DNA of 64,000 nt from Oribacterium sp. P6A1 (GTDB lineage Bacteria > Bacillota > Clostridia > Lachnospirales > Lachnospiraceae): positions 180,375 through 244,374 of the forward strand of contig NZ_JNKO01000003.1 of the NCBI RefSeq assembly GCF_000702885.1. The letters run 5' to 3'. This document shows, piece by piece, positions 1 to 8,547 of this stretch (positions within the stretch are counted from its first letter, which is position 1; every line of letters begins with the position of its first letter). A program made the position numbers and the translations under genes. The notes under the pieces were generated by a model. That model did no database searches, was not told the DNA's origin, and worked only from the letters and a program-made list of their open reading frames with translations.

Positions 1-392
1 AACCGGTCAAGAACGCTTCCGTGATATACGGCTGCTATGATTCCCATGAAGAGCCCGATCATCAGGGCAATGATGTAAGACATGGCCGCAAGATAGGAAG
101 TATACTGAAATGCCTGAAGGATAAGGAAAAGAACAGGCTTTTTCTGGAAATAACTGCTTCCGAAATCCCCTCTTATAAGGTTTGTGATCCACTTTAGGTA
201 CTGCTGCCAGAGAGGCAGGTCAAGCCCCATATTGTGCCTTACCTCTTTTATTTTATTTGCGTCCGCGAAATCTCCCAGCATCATGGCCACAGGATCTCCG
301 GGCAGGACATTGAGAATAAGAAAAGTGATGAGTGAGATGGAAAAAATGATGGAAACGGCAAGCAGTGCACGTTTCAGCACATAGCGCCACAT
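1..392 (-). CDS. Dipeptide/oligopeptide ABC transporter permease, DppB/OppB type (partial)
   Basis: The reading frame opens with ATG at 392 behind a GGAGGA box and runs off the left edge, giving about 130 residues. It starts MWRYVLKRALLAV, a hydrophobic first helix, followed by the family signature LPGDP at about residue 30, a soluble stretch with GLDLPLWQQYLKW, and a second helix after FGSSYF. This layout is that of the DppB/OppB permease, which forms half of the membrane channel importing peptides. The solute-binding protein gene lies upstream on the same strand, so both probably belong to one transporter operon. The C-terminal part, including the EAA loop, is outside the window. Confidence 0.9.
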   Translation of the reverse strand, partial: MWRYVLKRALLAVSIIFSISLITFLILNVLPGDPVAMMLGDFADANKIKEVRHNMGLDLPLWQQYLKWITNLIRGDFGSSYFQKKPVLFLILQAFQYTSYLAAMSYIIALMIGLFMGIIAAVYHGSVLDR

Positions 393-517
393 AGATATTC
401 CTCCGGAAATAGAATGATAAATATTAAGTTCTCCCGGGTTTGATTGATTTTAGTGCATTCAGATTCCTGAGGAACTGACATTTTATACCTTGAGGGAGAC
501 ATAATTTAATCTACAAA

Positions 518-550
518 AGATGCCGTTCGCAAATTACCCGAACGACATCT
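518..550 (-). terminator. Hairpin between solute-binding protein and permease genes
   Basis: Arms AGATGCCGTTCG (518-529) and CGAACGACATCT (539-550) pair with one mismatch. Reading the minus strand, the stem is followed by CTTTTG. It lies 40 bp after the stop of the solute-binding protein gene, so it may be a leaky terminator that lowers permease expression relative to the binding protein. Confidence 0.5.
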
Positions 551-590
551 ATTTGAGATATCAAAACTTATATGTTATTTTCGACCTTTA

Positions 591-2285
591 TCAGCTCTGA
601 GCCTTTGCGGCTGCATCTATATCCACATCGAAGAAGTGGTAGATGAGGTTTCCGACCTTATAGTTCTTTACATAAGGCTTTGCGATGAACTGGCTCTGCG
701 GATAGTAAAGAGGGATACATGCATAGTCCTCAAGGGAAAGCAGTCTGTCGGCATCCTTGTAAAGCTCGGCGCGCTTTGCTTCGTCTGTCAGAACTCTTGC
801 CTCATCAAGATCCTTGTCGAAGTCGGCATTGTTATAGAACACACCCTGGGCATCCGAATTCTTTGAGTAGAAGTAGTTATACATCTGGAAATCACCGTCA
901 GGATAAAGGGCGTTCCATGTCATGCCTGTAACAGGAATCTTTCCTGCTGTTCTGTCTGAAGTCCATGTGGCATTGTCCACTACATTTAGGTTAAGGGTAA
1001 TGCCTACCTCCTTAAGATAACCCTGAAGTGCGGCGAAAACGGTCTGGTCTGCCTGACGAACCTCGGCATCGATAGTGATTCCGTCACCGTAACCTGCATC
1101 CTGAAGCAGCTTTTTAGCCTCCTCGGGATCGTATGTATAAACCGAAAGTGAATCATCATGACCCGGGATGCTGTTGTTAAGGAAGCTTGTGGCAGGAATT
1201 CCTGCTCCGTTAAGGATGGTATCAACCAGCTCCTCACGGTTGATAGCCAGTGAGATAGCCTTTCTTACATTGATATCCTTAATGTAATCAGCCTTTAAGT
1301 TAAGAGAGATAAAGGCGGTTCCAAGTGGATGGTAAGCAGTGATTTCGTCACCGTGGCTTTCCTGATACTGGCTTAAGAGGGAAGCATTGAGATCGGCAAG
1401 ATCGATGTCTCCGTTCTCGTAAGCAATGAGCTTTGTCTGGTCATCGTCGTAATAGATAAAGTCTATCTCATCAAGGTTCACATCACCGCCGTGGTAGTCC
1501 TCGTTCTTTACCAGAGTTACCTGTGTTGAATCGTCGTTTGACTCTATCTTGTAAGGACCTGTTCCTATAAGGTCTGTTCCGAAGCCCCACTTGTCTCCTG
1601 CTGCGCGGCATGCCTCCTCAGGGAAGATGTCAGCATAGGAAGTGGCTATGTTCTTTAAGAAAGGTGCAAATGCATAGTCAAGGGTGATTGTGAAATGATA
1701 ATCATCCTGAATCTCGAAACCGCTGAGTTCGGTTGCCTTTCCATCCAGCATGTCCTGTGCGCCCTTGATCATCTTGAAGTAAGCTGTGGATTTTGCTCCT
1801 GTATCAGGGGTGAACATACGCTCGAAGGTGAACTTTACATCAGAAGCCTTAAGCTCTGCACCGTTTGTGAAGTGAACACCCTGCTTCAGTTCGAAGCTGT
1901 AGAGAAGACCATCCTCTGAAATCGTCGGGAAATCTGTAAGAAGAACAGGAACCTCTTCATTATCTTCTGTGAAACGGAGAAGAGATTCTGTGATTTCATC
2001 CGCGATGGATGCGGCTCTTGATGAAGTGGAGATCTGCATGTCGAGACCGTCTCCCGCATTGGCCTGGCCGAACTTAAGAACCTTGCGTTCTGTTTCTGCC
2101 GTATCATTTGCTGCAGCTTCCGTTGTTCCGTTTGCTTCTGATGATTCAGCTGTCTTTGATTCAGAGCCGGTTGTTTCGGCTGTGGAACTTCCGGAGCCTG
2201 AAGGTACATTTCCTGTTGTTGGTGCGCTGCAGGCACTGAGAGCTGATGTAGAAACAGCAAGTTGATACGACAGTATTTTTTTCAG
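591..2285 (-). CDS. Peptide ABC transporter solute-binding protein (family 5), start damaged
   Basis: The mature part matches SBP_bac_5 (DppA/OppA type) proteins, which capture peptides outside the cell for an ABC permease. From about residue 65 on one sees VLKFGQANAGDGLD, and later RVLTDEAKRAELYKDADRLL and the C-terminal PLYYPQSQFIAK. An ATG at 2039 would remove the signal peptide. The same frame stays open upstream to a TAA at 2309-2307 and encodes a lipoprotein signal with lipobox LSAC (Cys codon 2231-2229) and a Thr/Glu/Ala-rich linker. No ATG, GTG or TTG with a Shine-Dalgarno sequence precedes that signal; the only start-like codon in place is CTG at 2285, inside a small hairpin. Either the start is unusual or the 5' end was altered by rearrangement. 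Confidence 0.8.
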   Translation of the reverse strand: MKKILSYQLAVSTSALSACSAPTTGNVPSGSGSSTAETTGSESKTAESSEANGTTEAAANDTAETERKVLKFGQANAGDGLDMQISTSSRAASIADEITESLLRFTEDNEEVPVLLTDFPTISEDGLLYSFELKQGVHFTNGAELKASDVKFTFERMFTPDTGAKSTAYFKMIKGAQDMLDGKATELSGFEIQDDYHFTITLDYAFAPFLKNIATSYADIFPEEACRAAGDKWGFGTDLIGTGPYKIESNDDSTQVTLVKNEDYHGGDVNLDEIDFIYYDDDQTKLIAYENGDIDLADLNASLLSQYQESHGDEITAYHPLGTAFISLNLKADYIKDINVRKAISLAINREELVDTILNGAGIPATSFLNNSIPGHDDSLSVYTYDPEEAKKLLQDAGYGDGITIDAEVRQADQTVFAALQGYLKEVGITLNLNVVDNATWTSDRTAGKIPVTGMTWNALYPDGDFQMYNYFYSKNSDAQGVFYNNADFDKDLDEARVLTDEAKRAELYKDADRLLSLEDYACIPLYYPQSQFIAKPYVKNYKVGNLIYHFFDVDIDAAAKAQS

Positions 2286-2325
2286 GCTACAGAAGCCTGC
2301 TTGTTCTTATCACAAAAATCATTTC

Positions 2326-2842
2326 TCAACGGATATAGGATTTCTTATCATTCAGAATATGTTTTGGGTCCAGTGCGTCCTTAAGCCGGTTCATGAGGAT
2401 TACAGCATTATCATCTGTTTCATTGAAGTAATATTTTCTCTTGGATAATCCGAGTCCGTGCTCCCCGGAGATCAGACCGCCCATCTTACGCACTTCACTG
2501 TATAGTTCCGTTAAGACCCTGTCGAGGACTTCCTCCCATTCCTTTTCCTCACGATTTCCGCGGACAACGCAGAGATGTACGTTACCGTCTCCTGCGTGAC
2601 CAAAGCTTATGAGCCTTACACCTGTCTTCTGCTCCAAGGCATTGACATACTCCACAAAATCAGCAGTACGGTCAATGGGAACCACTATATCCAGAGGTTC
2701 CTGCTCAGAGACAGCTTCTACAGCATTGACCAAAGCTCCTCTTACGGCCCAGATTTCATTGGATTTTTCTTTGTCGTTTAAAACAACAAAGTCGATGGCA
2801 CCGGTCTCTTTTGCAATCCCTGAACCGTTTTTTTCAGATGTC
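2326..2842 (-). pseudogene. FAD-linked hydroxyacid oxidase (GlcD-like), C-terminal fragment
   Basis: About 170 codons match the C-terminal domain of GlcD/D-lactate dehydrogenase-type flavoproteins: EIWAVRGALVNAV, then VPIDRTADFVEYVNAL, FGHAGDGNVHLCVVRG (the family His motif) and GLISGEHGLGLSKRKYY. Full-length relatives have roughly 450-480 residues with an N-terminal FAD-binding domain, which is absent. The in-frame sequence breaks at a TGA at 2845-2847, within the 3' end of the upstream dehydrogenase gene. Translation from the internal TTG at 2733 would give 135 residues, but that codon lies inside the domain and has no good ribosome site. I read this as a remnant left by deletion. Confidence 0.8.
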
Positions 2843-3871
2843 AGTCAGTTCATATCCATTTACTGTATGACTATCGGTGAAATTCGGAATTTCCAGTTTA
2901 TCATTTTTTAAAGCATCATAAATCCGCTTTGATTCCTGAAGATTTGCGCGTATGCCCTCGCAGCACTTATGGAAGTGTTCCTTTTCTTCAGCTGACAGAG
3001 GAAGCTCGATCACTTCTTCTATACCGTTTCTGCCAATTACTGCCGGCACCCCTGCGAAAAGTCCGGACTCTCCATACTGTCCATCAAGCATACAGCTTGC
3101 GGGAACGATACTGTGCTTATCATTGCTTACTATATCCACAAGCCTTGCCGCAGTTGATGCAATGGCATATTCCGTGCAGAATTTACCGTTGTAGGTAGTC
3201 CAGCCGCCTTCACGTGCACTTTTTTCCATTTCATCCTGATCGAAACGAAAGCGTTCATCCAGAGCAGCTTTCACAGAAAGGGGAATTCCGTTGAAGCTTA
3301 CGGTACTCCATGGTGCGATCTGCTCATTTCCATGCTCTCCTATCATATAAGCTGAGATGCTTCTCGTATCTATTCCGGTTTGCTGCTGAAGTCTTAACTT
3401 AAGTCTTGCAGTATCAAGTCCTGTTCCTGTACCGAAAACATGTCCCTTCGGCAGCTCCAGAAGATCGCTGAGCCATTTGGTTATGACATCACAGGGATTT
3501 GATATGTTTATGAGTATGCCATTGAAGCCGCTGTTTTTAAGTCTCCCGGCGTAGGAACTGATTGCCTTGATATTGAACTCCATCTCAGTAAGTCGTGTAT
3601 GTGTTCCCTTGAGACTGAGGATGTCACCTACTGAGTTGATGATAATGTCTCTGTCCGACAGATCTTCTATCTCCCCCACCTGAATTCTGACCGGATGGGG
3701 AAGGAATTCGGTGCTGTCCAGCACATCCTGACGTTCAGACTGAACCTTTTTTAAATTGTCAGGCAGATCCACAAGAACAAAATCATCACCGAGTCCCTGA
3801 AGAGCAAGGGTGTAGAGTACATGTGCGCCTACGTGACCGATTCCGATAATACCGATTTTTAATTTACTCAT
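2834..3871 (-). CDS. L-lactate / L-2-hydroxyisocaproate dehydrogenase family protein
   Basis: NAD-dependent L-2-hydroxyacid dehydrogenase of 345 residues, reducing 2-oxo acids to L-2-hydroxy acids in the cytoplasm. Visible motifs: dinucleotide-binding GIGHVG at residues 10-15, substrate-loop THTRL around Arg93, ISNPCDV at 123-129, DTARLKL with Arg156, and the catalytic His180 in IGEHG. The ATG at 3871 has a GGGAGG box. The last 35 or so residues extend beyond the usual LDH end. It follows an aminotransferase on the same strand by 32 bp, so the pair may transaminate an amino acid and then reduce the oxo acid. Pyruvate or branched or methionine-derived oxo acids are possible substrates; the sequence does not decide. 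Confidence 0.88.
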   Translation of the reverse strand: MSKLKIGIIGIGHVGAHVLYTLALQGLGDDFVLVDLPDNLKKVQSERQDVLDSTEFLPHPVRIQVGEIEDLSDRDIIINSVGDILSLKGTHTRLTEMEFNIKAISSYAGRLKNSGFNGILINISNPCDVITKWLSDLLELPKGHVFGTGTGLDTARLKLRLQQQTGIDTRSISAYMIGEHGNEQIAPWSTVSFNGIPLSVKAALDERFRFDQDEMEKSAREGGWTTYNGKFCTEYAIASTAARLVDIVSNDKHSIVPASCMLDGQYGESGLFAGVPAVIGRNGIEEVIELPLSAEEKEHFHKCCEGIRANLQESKRIYDALKNDKLEIPNFTDSHTVNGYELTDI

Positions 3872-3903
3872 TTTATTACCTCCCTAAGATGATATATTAA
3901 GTC

Positions 3904-5067
3904 TCACTTCTTCAGCTTTGTGTGTATGTCCTGAAGCCTGTTAAGGGCATCCTTCAGAGTCTCGTCCTTCTTTGCAAAGTGGAATCTTATCAGATGATTC
4001 ACAGGCTCATGGAAGAAGCTTGAGCCGGGAACAGCACCTACTCCAACTTTTTCCGCAAGGTCATAGCAGAACTGAAGATCGCTGTCGTAGCCCCATTCCG
4101 AAATGTCAGCCATCACGTAGTAAGCACCCTCCGGCCGCTGGAATCTGAGGCCTGCTTCGGCAAGTCCATCACAGAAAAGCTCACGCTTGTGGGTGTACTT
4201 TTCCTGAAGCTTATCATAGTACTCCTGTGGGAACCTGAGACCTGTAACTACCGCTTCCTGCAGAGGTGCCGCAGCACCCACAGTCAGGAAGTCATGGACC
4301 TTACGTATGCGGTCTGTGATTTCAGGAGGTGCTATGGTATATCCCAGTCTCCATCCGGTGATGGAATAGGTCTTTGAGAGAGAACCGGTCACGATGGTGC
4401 GTTCTTTCATGCCCGGAAGAGCTGCCATATAGACCATTTTGTTCGGTGCGTAAATGATATGTTCATATACTTCATCAGTTACAACATAGGCATCGTAACG
4501 CTTGATGATATCTGCAATGGTCTGCATTTCTTCAAGGCTAAAAACCTTTCCGGAGGGATTTGAGGGATTACAGAGAACAAGCGCTTTTGCGCCGTCTTTA
4601 AATGCCTGCTCCAGTACTTCAGGGTCGAAATTGAACTCAGGGGGAACCAGAGGGATATAGATAGGCTCGGCTCCTGAAAGTATGGTGTCCGCACCGTAAT
4701 TCTCATAGAAGGGCGAGAATATGGCCACCTTATCTCCCGGGTTACAAATAGTCATCATGGCTGCCATCATGGCCTCTGTGCCTCCGCAGGTGATGACCAC
4801 TTCAGAGTCCGGATCTATAGGTATCCCCATATAATGTGACTCCTTTTCGGCCAGTGCTTCTCTTGTGTTCTGTGCTCCCCAGGTGATGGAATACTGATGG
4901 AAATCCTCATGGGAGACCTGCTGAAGACGCTCCAGTATCTCTTTGGGAGGTTCAAAATCAGGAAAGCCCTGAGATAGATTTACTGCTCCGAATCTGTTGG
5001 ATACTCTGGTCATTCTGCGGATGACGGAATCTGTGAAATTTGCGGTTCTTAAAGATAAAGGTTTCAT
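3904..5067 (-). CDS. PLP-dependent aminotransferase, class I/II
   Basis: Fold-type I aminotransferase of 387 residues, close to the usual length. Key residues are visible: NPSNPSG around Asn170, TDEVYEH with Asp198 and Tyr201, the Schiff-base Lys232 in GSLSKTYS, and WRLGY with Arg240; LSQGFPDFEPP near the N-terminus is typical of the kynurenine/methionine aminotransferase branch. The start is ATG at 5067 behind AGGAGG. Neighbours are metQIN upstream (beyond a strong terminator) and the 2-hydroxyacid dehydrogenase downstream. A role on methionine or a related amino acid is suggested by context only. Other class I substrates cannot be excluded. Confidence 0.9.
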   Translation of the reverse strand: MKPLSLRTANFTDSVIRRMTRVSNRFGAVNLSQGFPDFEPPKEILERLQQVSHEDFHQYSITWGAQNTREALAEKESHYMGIPIDPDSEVVITCGGTEAMMAAMMTICNPGDKVAIFSPFYENYGADTILSGAEPIYIPLVPPEFNFDPEVLEQAFKDGAKALVLCNPSNPSGKVFSLEEMQTIADIIKRYDAYVVTDEVYEHIIYAPNKMVYMAALPGMKERTIVTGSLSKTYSITGWRLGYTIAPPEITDRIRKVHDFLTVGAAAPLQEAVVTGLRFPQEYYDKLQEKYTHKRELFCDGLAEAGLRFQRPEGAYYVMADISEWGYDSDLQFCYDLAEKVGVGAVPGSSFFHEPVNHLIRFHFAKKDETLKDALNRLQDIHTKLKK

Positions 5068-5190
5068 GATGATGTGCCTCCTGAATTTGAAAGATCATTG
5101 CAGAAAATGATGTGATCATCATAAGCCTGTATTTCGCCTGAGTTTTTAAAATTTGAAATACAGATTTATGATACTCTCCGGAATCAATTC

Positions 5191-5221
5191 AAAAACCGCG
5201 GAAAGTATTATCTTTCCGCGG
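5191..5221 (-). terminator. Rho-independent terminator after metQ
   Basis: Perfect 10-bp stem CCGCGGAAAG (5196-5205) and CTTTCCGCGG (5212-5221) around a 6-nt loop, followed on the minus strand by TTTTT (5195-5191). It sits 32 bp after the metQ stop and separates the metNIQ operon from the aminotransferase gene. Confidence 0.9.
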
Positions 5222-5252
5222 GAATGAGCCGACTTTGTGCCGGGCTGAACTC

Positions 5253-6227
5253 TTACTTATACTCTTTGAGCAGATCCTGGTCCCAGCCTACATTGATGAA
5301 GTATCCACCGTAGGTCTCATCAAACACTTTCTTTGTTTCATCGGACTGGAATGCCTCCACAACTGCATCATATGCGGCAACAAGTCTTGGGTCACTGAGA
5401 TCTTCTGTCTTTGCTGCGATAAGATTCCAGTACTTCTCTTCATCAAGAACACTGTCCTTATAAATTGCATCCTCTGTCTTTAAACCGAAGTCAAGAGCAT
5501 AGTTTCCGTTTACAACAGCTGCTGTAACATCAGGTAATGCTGATGGAATGGTATTGGCAGCAAGCTCCTCTATAGTGATGTTCTTAGGATTGGAATCGAT
5601 ATCATCAAGTGTCGGGTTGAAGTTATCATTGTTCTTAAGTGTTATGACGCCTGCTGCTGCAAGGACCTTAAGCGCACGTCCCTCATTTGTGAGATCGTTG
5701 GGAACAGCGATCTTGTCGCCATCCTTCAACTCATCGATCGACTTAATCTTATCGGAGTAGACATTGAGCGGAATGATAAAGGTATTGCCGATGGCCTGAA
5801 TCTTGTAGTCATACTGCTCCACTTCCTTTGCAAGGTAGATCTGGTGCTGGAAAGCATTGAGGTCGATCTCGCCGTTTGCAAGGGCGTTGTTGGGGGTGAC
5901 GTAATCCGTGAACTGCACGATCTCAAGGTTGATACCTTCATCCTTAAGTTTAGCTGCTGCAGGTGCCCAGAGCTCATCATAAACGGAACCTACTACACCG
6001 ATCTTAAGATCGATAGGATCCTTTGTGAAGTCGAAAGCAGTGTCTTCGGTCGCTGCAGTTGTTGCTGCTTCGCTTTCAGCTTCCTTGGCTTTTTCTGTCG
6101 TCTCTTCGGCTTTTGATGTCTCCTGAGCAGCTGTTGTTTCAGCAGCCTTTGCTGCCGGTGTCTCAGATGATCCGCATCCTGCAAGAACTGTTGCTGCCAG
6201 TAATGCTAAGTAAATTGACTTTTTCAT
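5253..6227 (-). CDS. metQ: Methionine ABC transporter substrate-binding lipoprotein MetQ
   Basis: NlpA-family lipoprotein of 324 residues. Signal MKKSIYLALLAATVLAGC ends in a lipobox with Cys18, followed by an Ala/Glu/Thr-rich linker of about 50 residues common in Lachnospiraceae lipoproteins. The domain begins with LKIGVVGSVYDELW and contains QHQIYLAKEVE, VPNDLTNEGRALK and NGNYALDFGL, all typical of MetQ. It binds methionine outside the membrane and hands it to MetI/MetN. It is the last gene of metN-metI-metQ, with a 173-bp gap after metI and a strong terminator behind it. No S-box (SAM riboswitch) sequence is apparent upstream of the operon. Confidence 0.93.
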   Translation of the reverse strand: MKKSIYLALLAATVLAGCGSSETPAAKAAETTAAQETSKAEETTEKAKEAESEAATTAATEDTAFDFTKDPIDLKIGVVGSVYDELWAPAAAKLKDEGINLEIVQFTDYVTPNNALANGEIDLNAFQHQIYLAKEVEQYDYKIQAIGNTFIIPLNVYSDKIKSIDELKDGDKIAVPNDLTNEGRALKVLAAAGVITLKNNDNFNPTLDDIDSNPKNITIEELAANTIPSALPDVTAAVVNGNYALDFGLKTEDAIYKDSVLDEEKYWNLIAAKTEDLSDPRLVAAYDAVVEAFQSDETKKVFDETYGGYFINVGWDQDLLKEYK

Positions 6228-6400
6228 AATCTCTTCTCCTCTTAATTTATAATCTGGTAAAAAAAGCGCTTGTCTTGGTATTCACCGAATATACTCCGTA
6301 TACTATTCAGTTATTTTTTATTTCATTTTGTATGGTGATGGGTTACAGACTTAAACAGGTCTTGCAACTAAGGACAGAATCACTGAACTGTATTAAGTTC

Positions 6401-7081
6401 TCAGTGCGAATTCTTCTTTGCTATCGTGTCACCTGTTATCTGAACAATGCTGACTGCTGCTACAAGTACTATGACTGTGGCCCATGTAATATCCTGCATG
6501 TTTCTGTCATGTCCGTAACGGATGGCGAAATCTCCGAGACCGCCTGCTCCAACAGCCCCTGCCATGGCAGTGAGACCCAGAAGACTTATGGCTGTGATGG
6601 TGGTTGCTCTTGCAAGAGGACCGATGCTTTCTCTTAGATAAACTCTTGTGATGATCTCCCAGGGACTTGATCCCATGGATTCGGCAGCTTCTATAAGGCC
6701 TTCATCTGTCTGTGCCAATGCTGACTGCACCTGTCTTGTGAAAAAAGGAACTGATCCCAAAACTAAAGGTACAATTGCTCCCGGAACTCCTATGGCAGTT
6801 CCCATGATGAGTCTTGTCAGAGGCATGACTGCCGTAAGAAGTATGATAAAAGGGATGGACCTGAACAGATTGGTTATCTTGTCAAGAAACTGAAAAAGCG
6901 GTCTGTTCTCAAGTATGCCTCCGGGCTTTGTGACTGTAAGGATGATCCCGAAGGTAAGTCCGAATACAAAGCCTATTCCACCGGCCCAGATGACCATGAT
7001 GAAGGTATCATGAATGGACCCGATAAAATCCGGCCATTTGCTGATAAGATTTGGAAATATATCAGTAAGGATTTCTTGCAT
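6401..7081 (-). CDS. metI: Methionine ABC transporter permease MetI
   Basis: Permease of 226 residues with five predicted membrane helices. The EAA loop is visible as EAAESMGSSPWEIITRVYLRE in shortened form (EAAESMGSSPWEI) at about residues 130-150, and the end has TAMAGAVGAGGLGDFAIRYG, the MetI-family signature region. ATG at 7081 has GGAGGTGAT upstream, embedded in the 3' end of metN; the two genes overlap by 20 bp, so they are translationally coupled. It forms the membrane channel for methionine. Confidence 0.94.
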   Translation of the reverse strand: MQEILTDIFPNLISKWPDFIGSIHDTFIMVIWAGGIGFVFGLTFGIILTVTKPGGILENRPLFQFLDKITNLFRSIPFIILLTAVMPLTRLIMGTAIGVPGAIVPLVLGSVPFFTRQVQSALAQTDEGLIEAAESMGSSPWEIITRVYLRESIGPLARATTITAISLLGLTAMAGAVGAGGLGDFAIRYGHDRNMQDITWATVIVLVAAVSIVQITGDTIAKKNSH

Positions 7082-8129
7082 CTTTGATCACCTCCACTCC
7101 GACATTTTTGCCTCTCAGATATTTAACAGCTTCATCTATACGATCTGAGTCTCCATGAAGAATTACTACTGTTCCGCCAATTGGAGCTCCTCCGACTATC
7201 TCTACATCTGCAAGGATGATATTGATATCCAGATCGAACTCCTTTGCAGTTGTTGATATCAGAGGTTCTGATACATCCTTCTGACGGTAAGAAAGCTTTG
7301 CAAGAACTTCACCCTTTTCAGGTGTCACTCCGGGGACTCCGTCAGCCACCATCTGATCAATCTTTGAAAGATTTGATGTGGTTCTGATGAAATTCTTTGT
7401 AAGAGAATGCTTTGGATTTGCAAAGACTTCAAATACATCTCCGAGCTCAACAACAGCGCCATCCTCCATGACTGCAACTCTGCTGCATATCTCTTTTATG
7501 ACTTCCATCTCGTGGGTGATAACAACTATGGTGATTCCCAGCTCTCTGTTCAGTTTTTTTAAAAGCTGAAGTATGGCTCCCGTAGTCTGGGGATCCAGAG
7601 CTGAGGTTGCTTCATCGGAAAGCAGGATCTTCGGGTCATTTGCCAGGGCTCTTGCGATGGCAACTCTCTGCTTCTGACCTCCCGAAAGCTCCGAGGGATA
7701 AGCATTCTCCTTATCCGAAAGATCTACAAGAGAAAGCAGCTTTCTGACCTTTTGCTTTATCTCCTCCTTTGAAAGGCCGCTTCCCTTAAGCGGGAATGCA
7801 ACATTTCCGAAAACTGTTCTGGATGGCATGAGATTGAAATGCTGGAAGATCATTCCGATCTTTTTTCGTTCTTCCCGGAGCTCCTTTGGGGAAAGTCCGA
7901 TAAGGTCAACTCCGTCGATTTTCACACTTCCCGATGTCGGGCGTCCAAGCAGGTTTATACATCGAACCAGTGTGGATTTTCCGGCTCCGGAGAAACCTAT
8001 GATTCCGAAAATCTCTCCGTCATTGATGGAAAGAGATACATCTCTCAGTGCATCCACCTGTTTGGCACCGGCCTGAAAGGTTTTTACTATATTGGTTAAT
8101 TCAATCACGTCATGCTCCTGTTTCTTCAT
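7062..8129 (-). CDS. metN: Methionine ABC transporter ATP-binding protein MetN
   Basis: ABC ATPase energising methionine import. Walker A GFSGAGKST lies near residue 45, the signature LSGGQKQRVAIARAL near 145, Walker B ILLSDEATSALD follows, and the switch His is in VVITHEMEVI. The last 80 residues form the C-terminal NIL ligand-sensing domain (PLISTTAKEFDLDINIIL onward), which lets MetN be inhibited by cytoplasmic methionine. I place the start at ATG 8129; a TTG at 8147 in frame would add six residues. Neither has a clear Shine-Dalgarno sequence. The promoter region upstream is occupied by palindromic repeats. Confidence 0.93.
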   Translation of the reverse strand: MKKQEHDVIELTNIVKTFQAGAKQVDALRDVSLSINDGEIFGIIGFSGAGKSTLVRCINLLGRPTSGSVKIDGVDLIGLSPKELREERKKIGMIFQHFNLMPSRTVFGNVAFPLKGSGLSKEEIKQKVRKLLSLVDLSDKENAYPSELSGGQKQRVAIARALANDPKILLSDEATSALDPQTTGAILQLLKKLNRELGITIVVITHEMEVIKEICSRVAVMEDGAVVELGDVFEVFANPKHSLTKNFIRTTSNLSKIDQMVADGVPGVTPEKGEVLAKLSYRQKDVSEPLISTTAKEFDLDINIILADVEIVGGAPIGGTVVILHGDSDRIDEAVKYLRGKNVGVEVIKDARNPY

Positions 8130-8221
8130 AGCTTTTTGCTGTTTCAAGCTTAAAACGATAGTAGCACCGTGAAATGCTATAGTCTAATCGGGCTTTCCTA
8201 TGTCTTGCTATAACTTTTGTC

Positions 8222-8480
8222 TATTGATCGCAGCATCTCCCATCCATGGAGATATTTGATGGCTTTATCGCCGCATCTCCCATCCGGGATGGTCGATTAC
8301 GCGTTGGCCATCAAATACCTCCATGTCTGTTCGTGCGAGCACGACATCCATGGAGGCACTTGATGGCTTTATCGCAGCATCTCCCATCCGGGATGGTCGA
8401 TTACGCGTTGGCCATCAAATACCTCCATGTCTGCTCGTGCGAGCACGGCATCCATGGAGGTACTTGATGGCTTTATCGCG
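8222..8480. repeat. 104-bp tandem palindromic repeats between metN and a thioesterase gene
   Basis: Two full units of exactly 104 bp (8258-8361 and 8362-8465) differ at four positions. A shortened copy precedes them (about 8226-8257) and the first 15 bp of a fourth copy follow. Each unit contains a long hairpin: CCATCAAATACCTCCATG pairs with a downstream copy ending CTTGATGG, with CGTGC GA GCACG at the tip, and a second small dyad CCATCC G GGATGG. No convincing protein is encoded. The block resembles REP/BIME-type intergenic repeats. Confidence 0.85.
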
Positions 8481-8517
8481 AAAAAAGTGCTCTGCCGGGA
8501 GTTTGGCAGAGCACTTT
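8481..8517 (-). terminator. Terminator after the thioesterase gene
   Basis: Arms AAAGTGCTCTGCC (8484-8496) and GGCAGAGCACTTT (8505-8517) pair perfectly over 13 bp. On the minus strand the stem runs into TTTTTT. It ends the transcript of the hotdog thioesterase gene 30 bp downstream of its stop. Confidence 0.9.
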
Positions 8518-8547
8518 GGAAAGGTATGTCTTATTTGAATGGTAAAA

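Noticed and set aside
6238..6400. Possible SAM riboswitch in the metNIQ operon
   Set aside because: Neither the metI-metQ gap nor the region upstream of metN shows the conserved S-box core or a paired leader with a terminator; methionine transport operons in this group are not always riboswitch-controlled.
8246..8538. Open frames across the 104-bp repeats encoding repeated peptides
   Set aside because: Frames are open on both strands only because the unit lacks stops; no ribosome site, and the palindromes explain the sequence.
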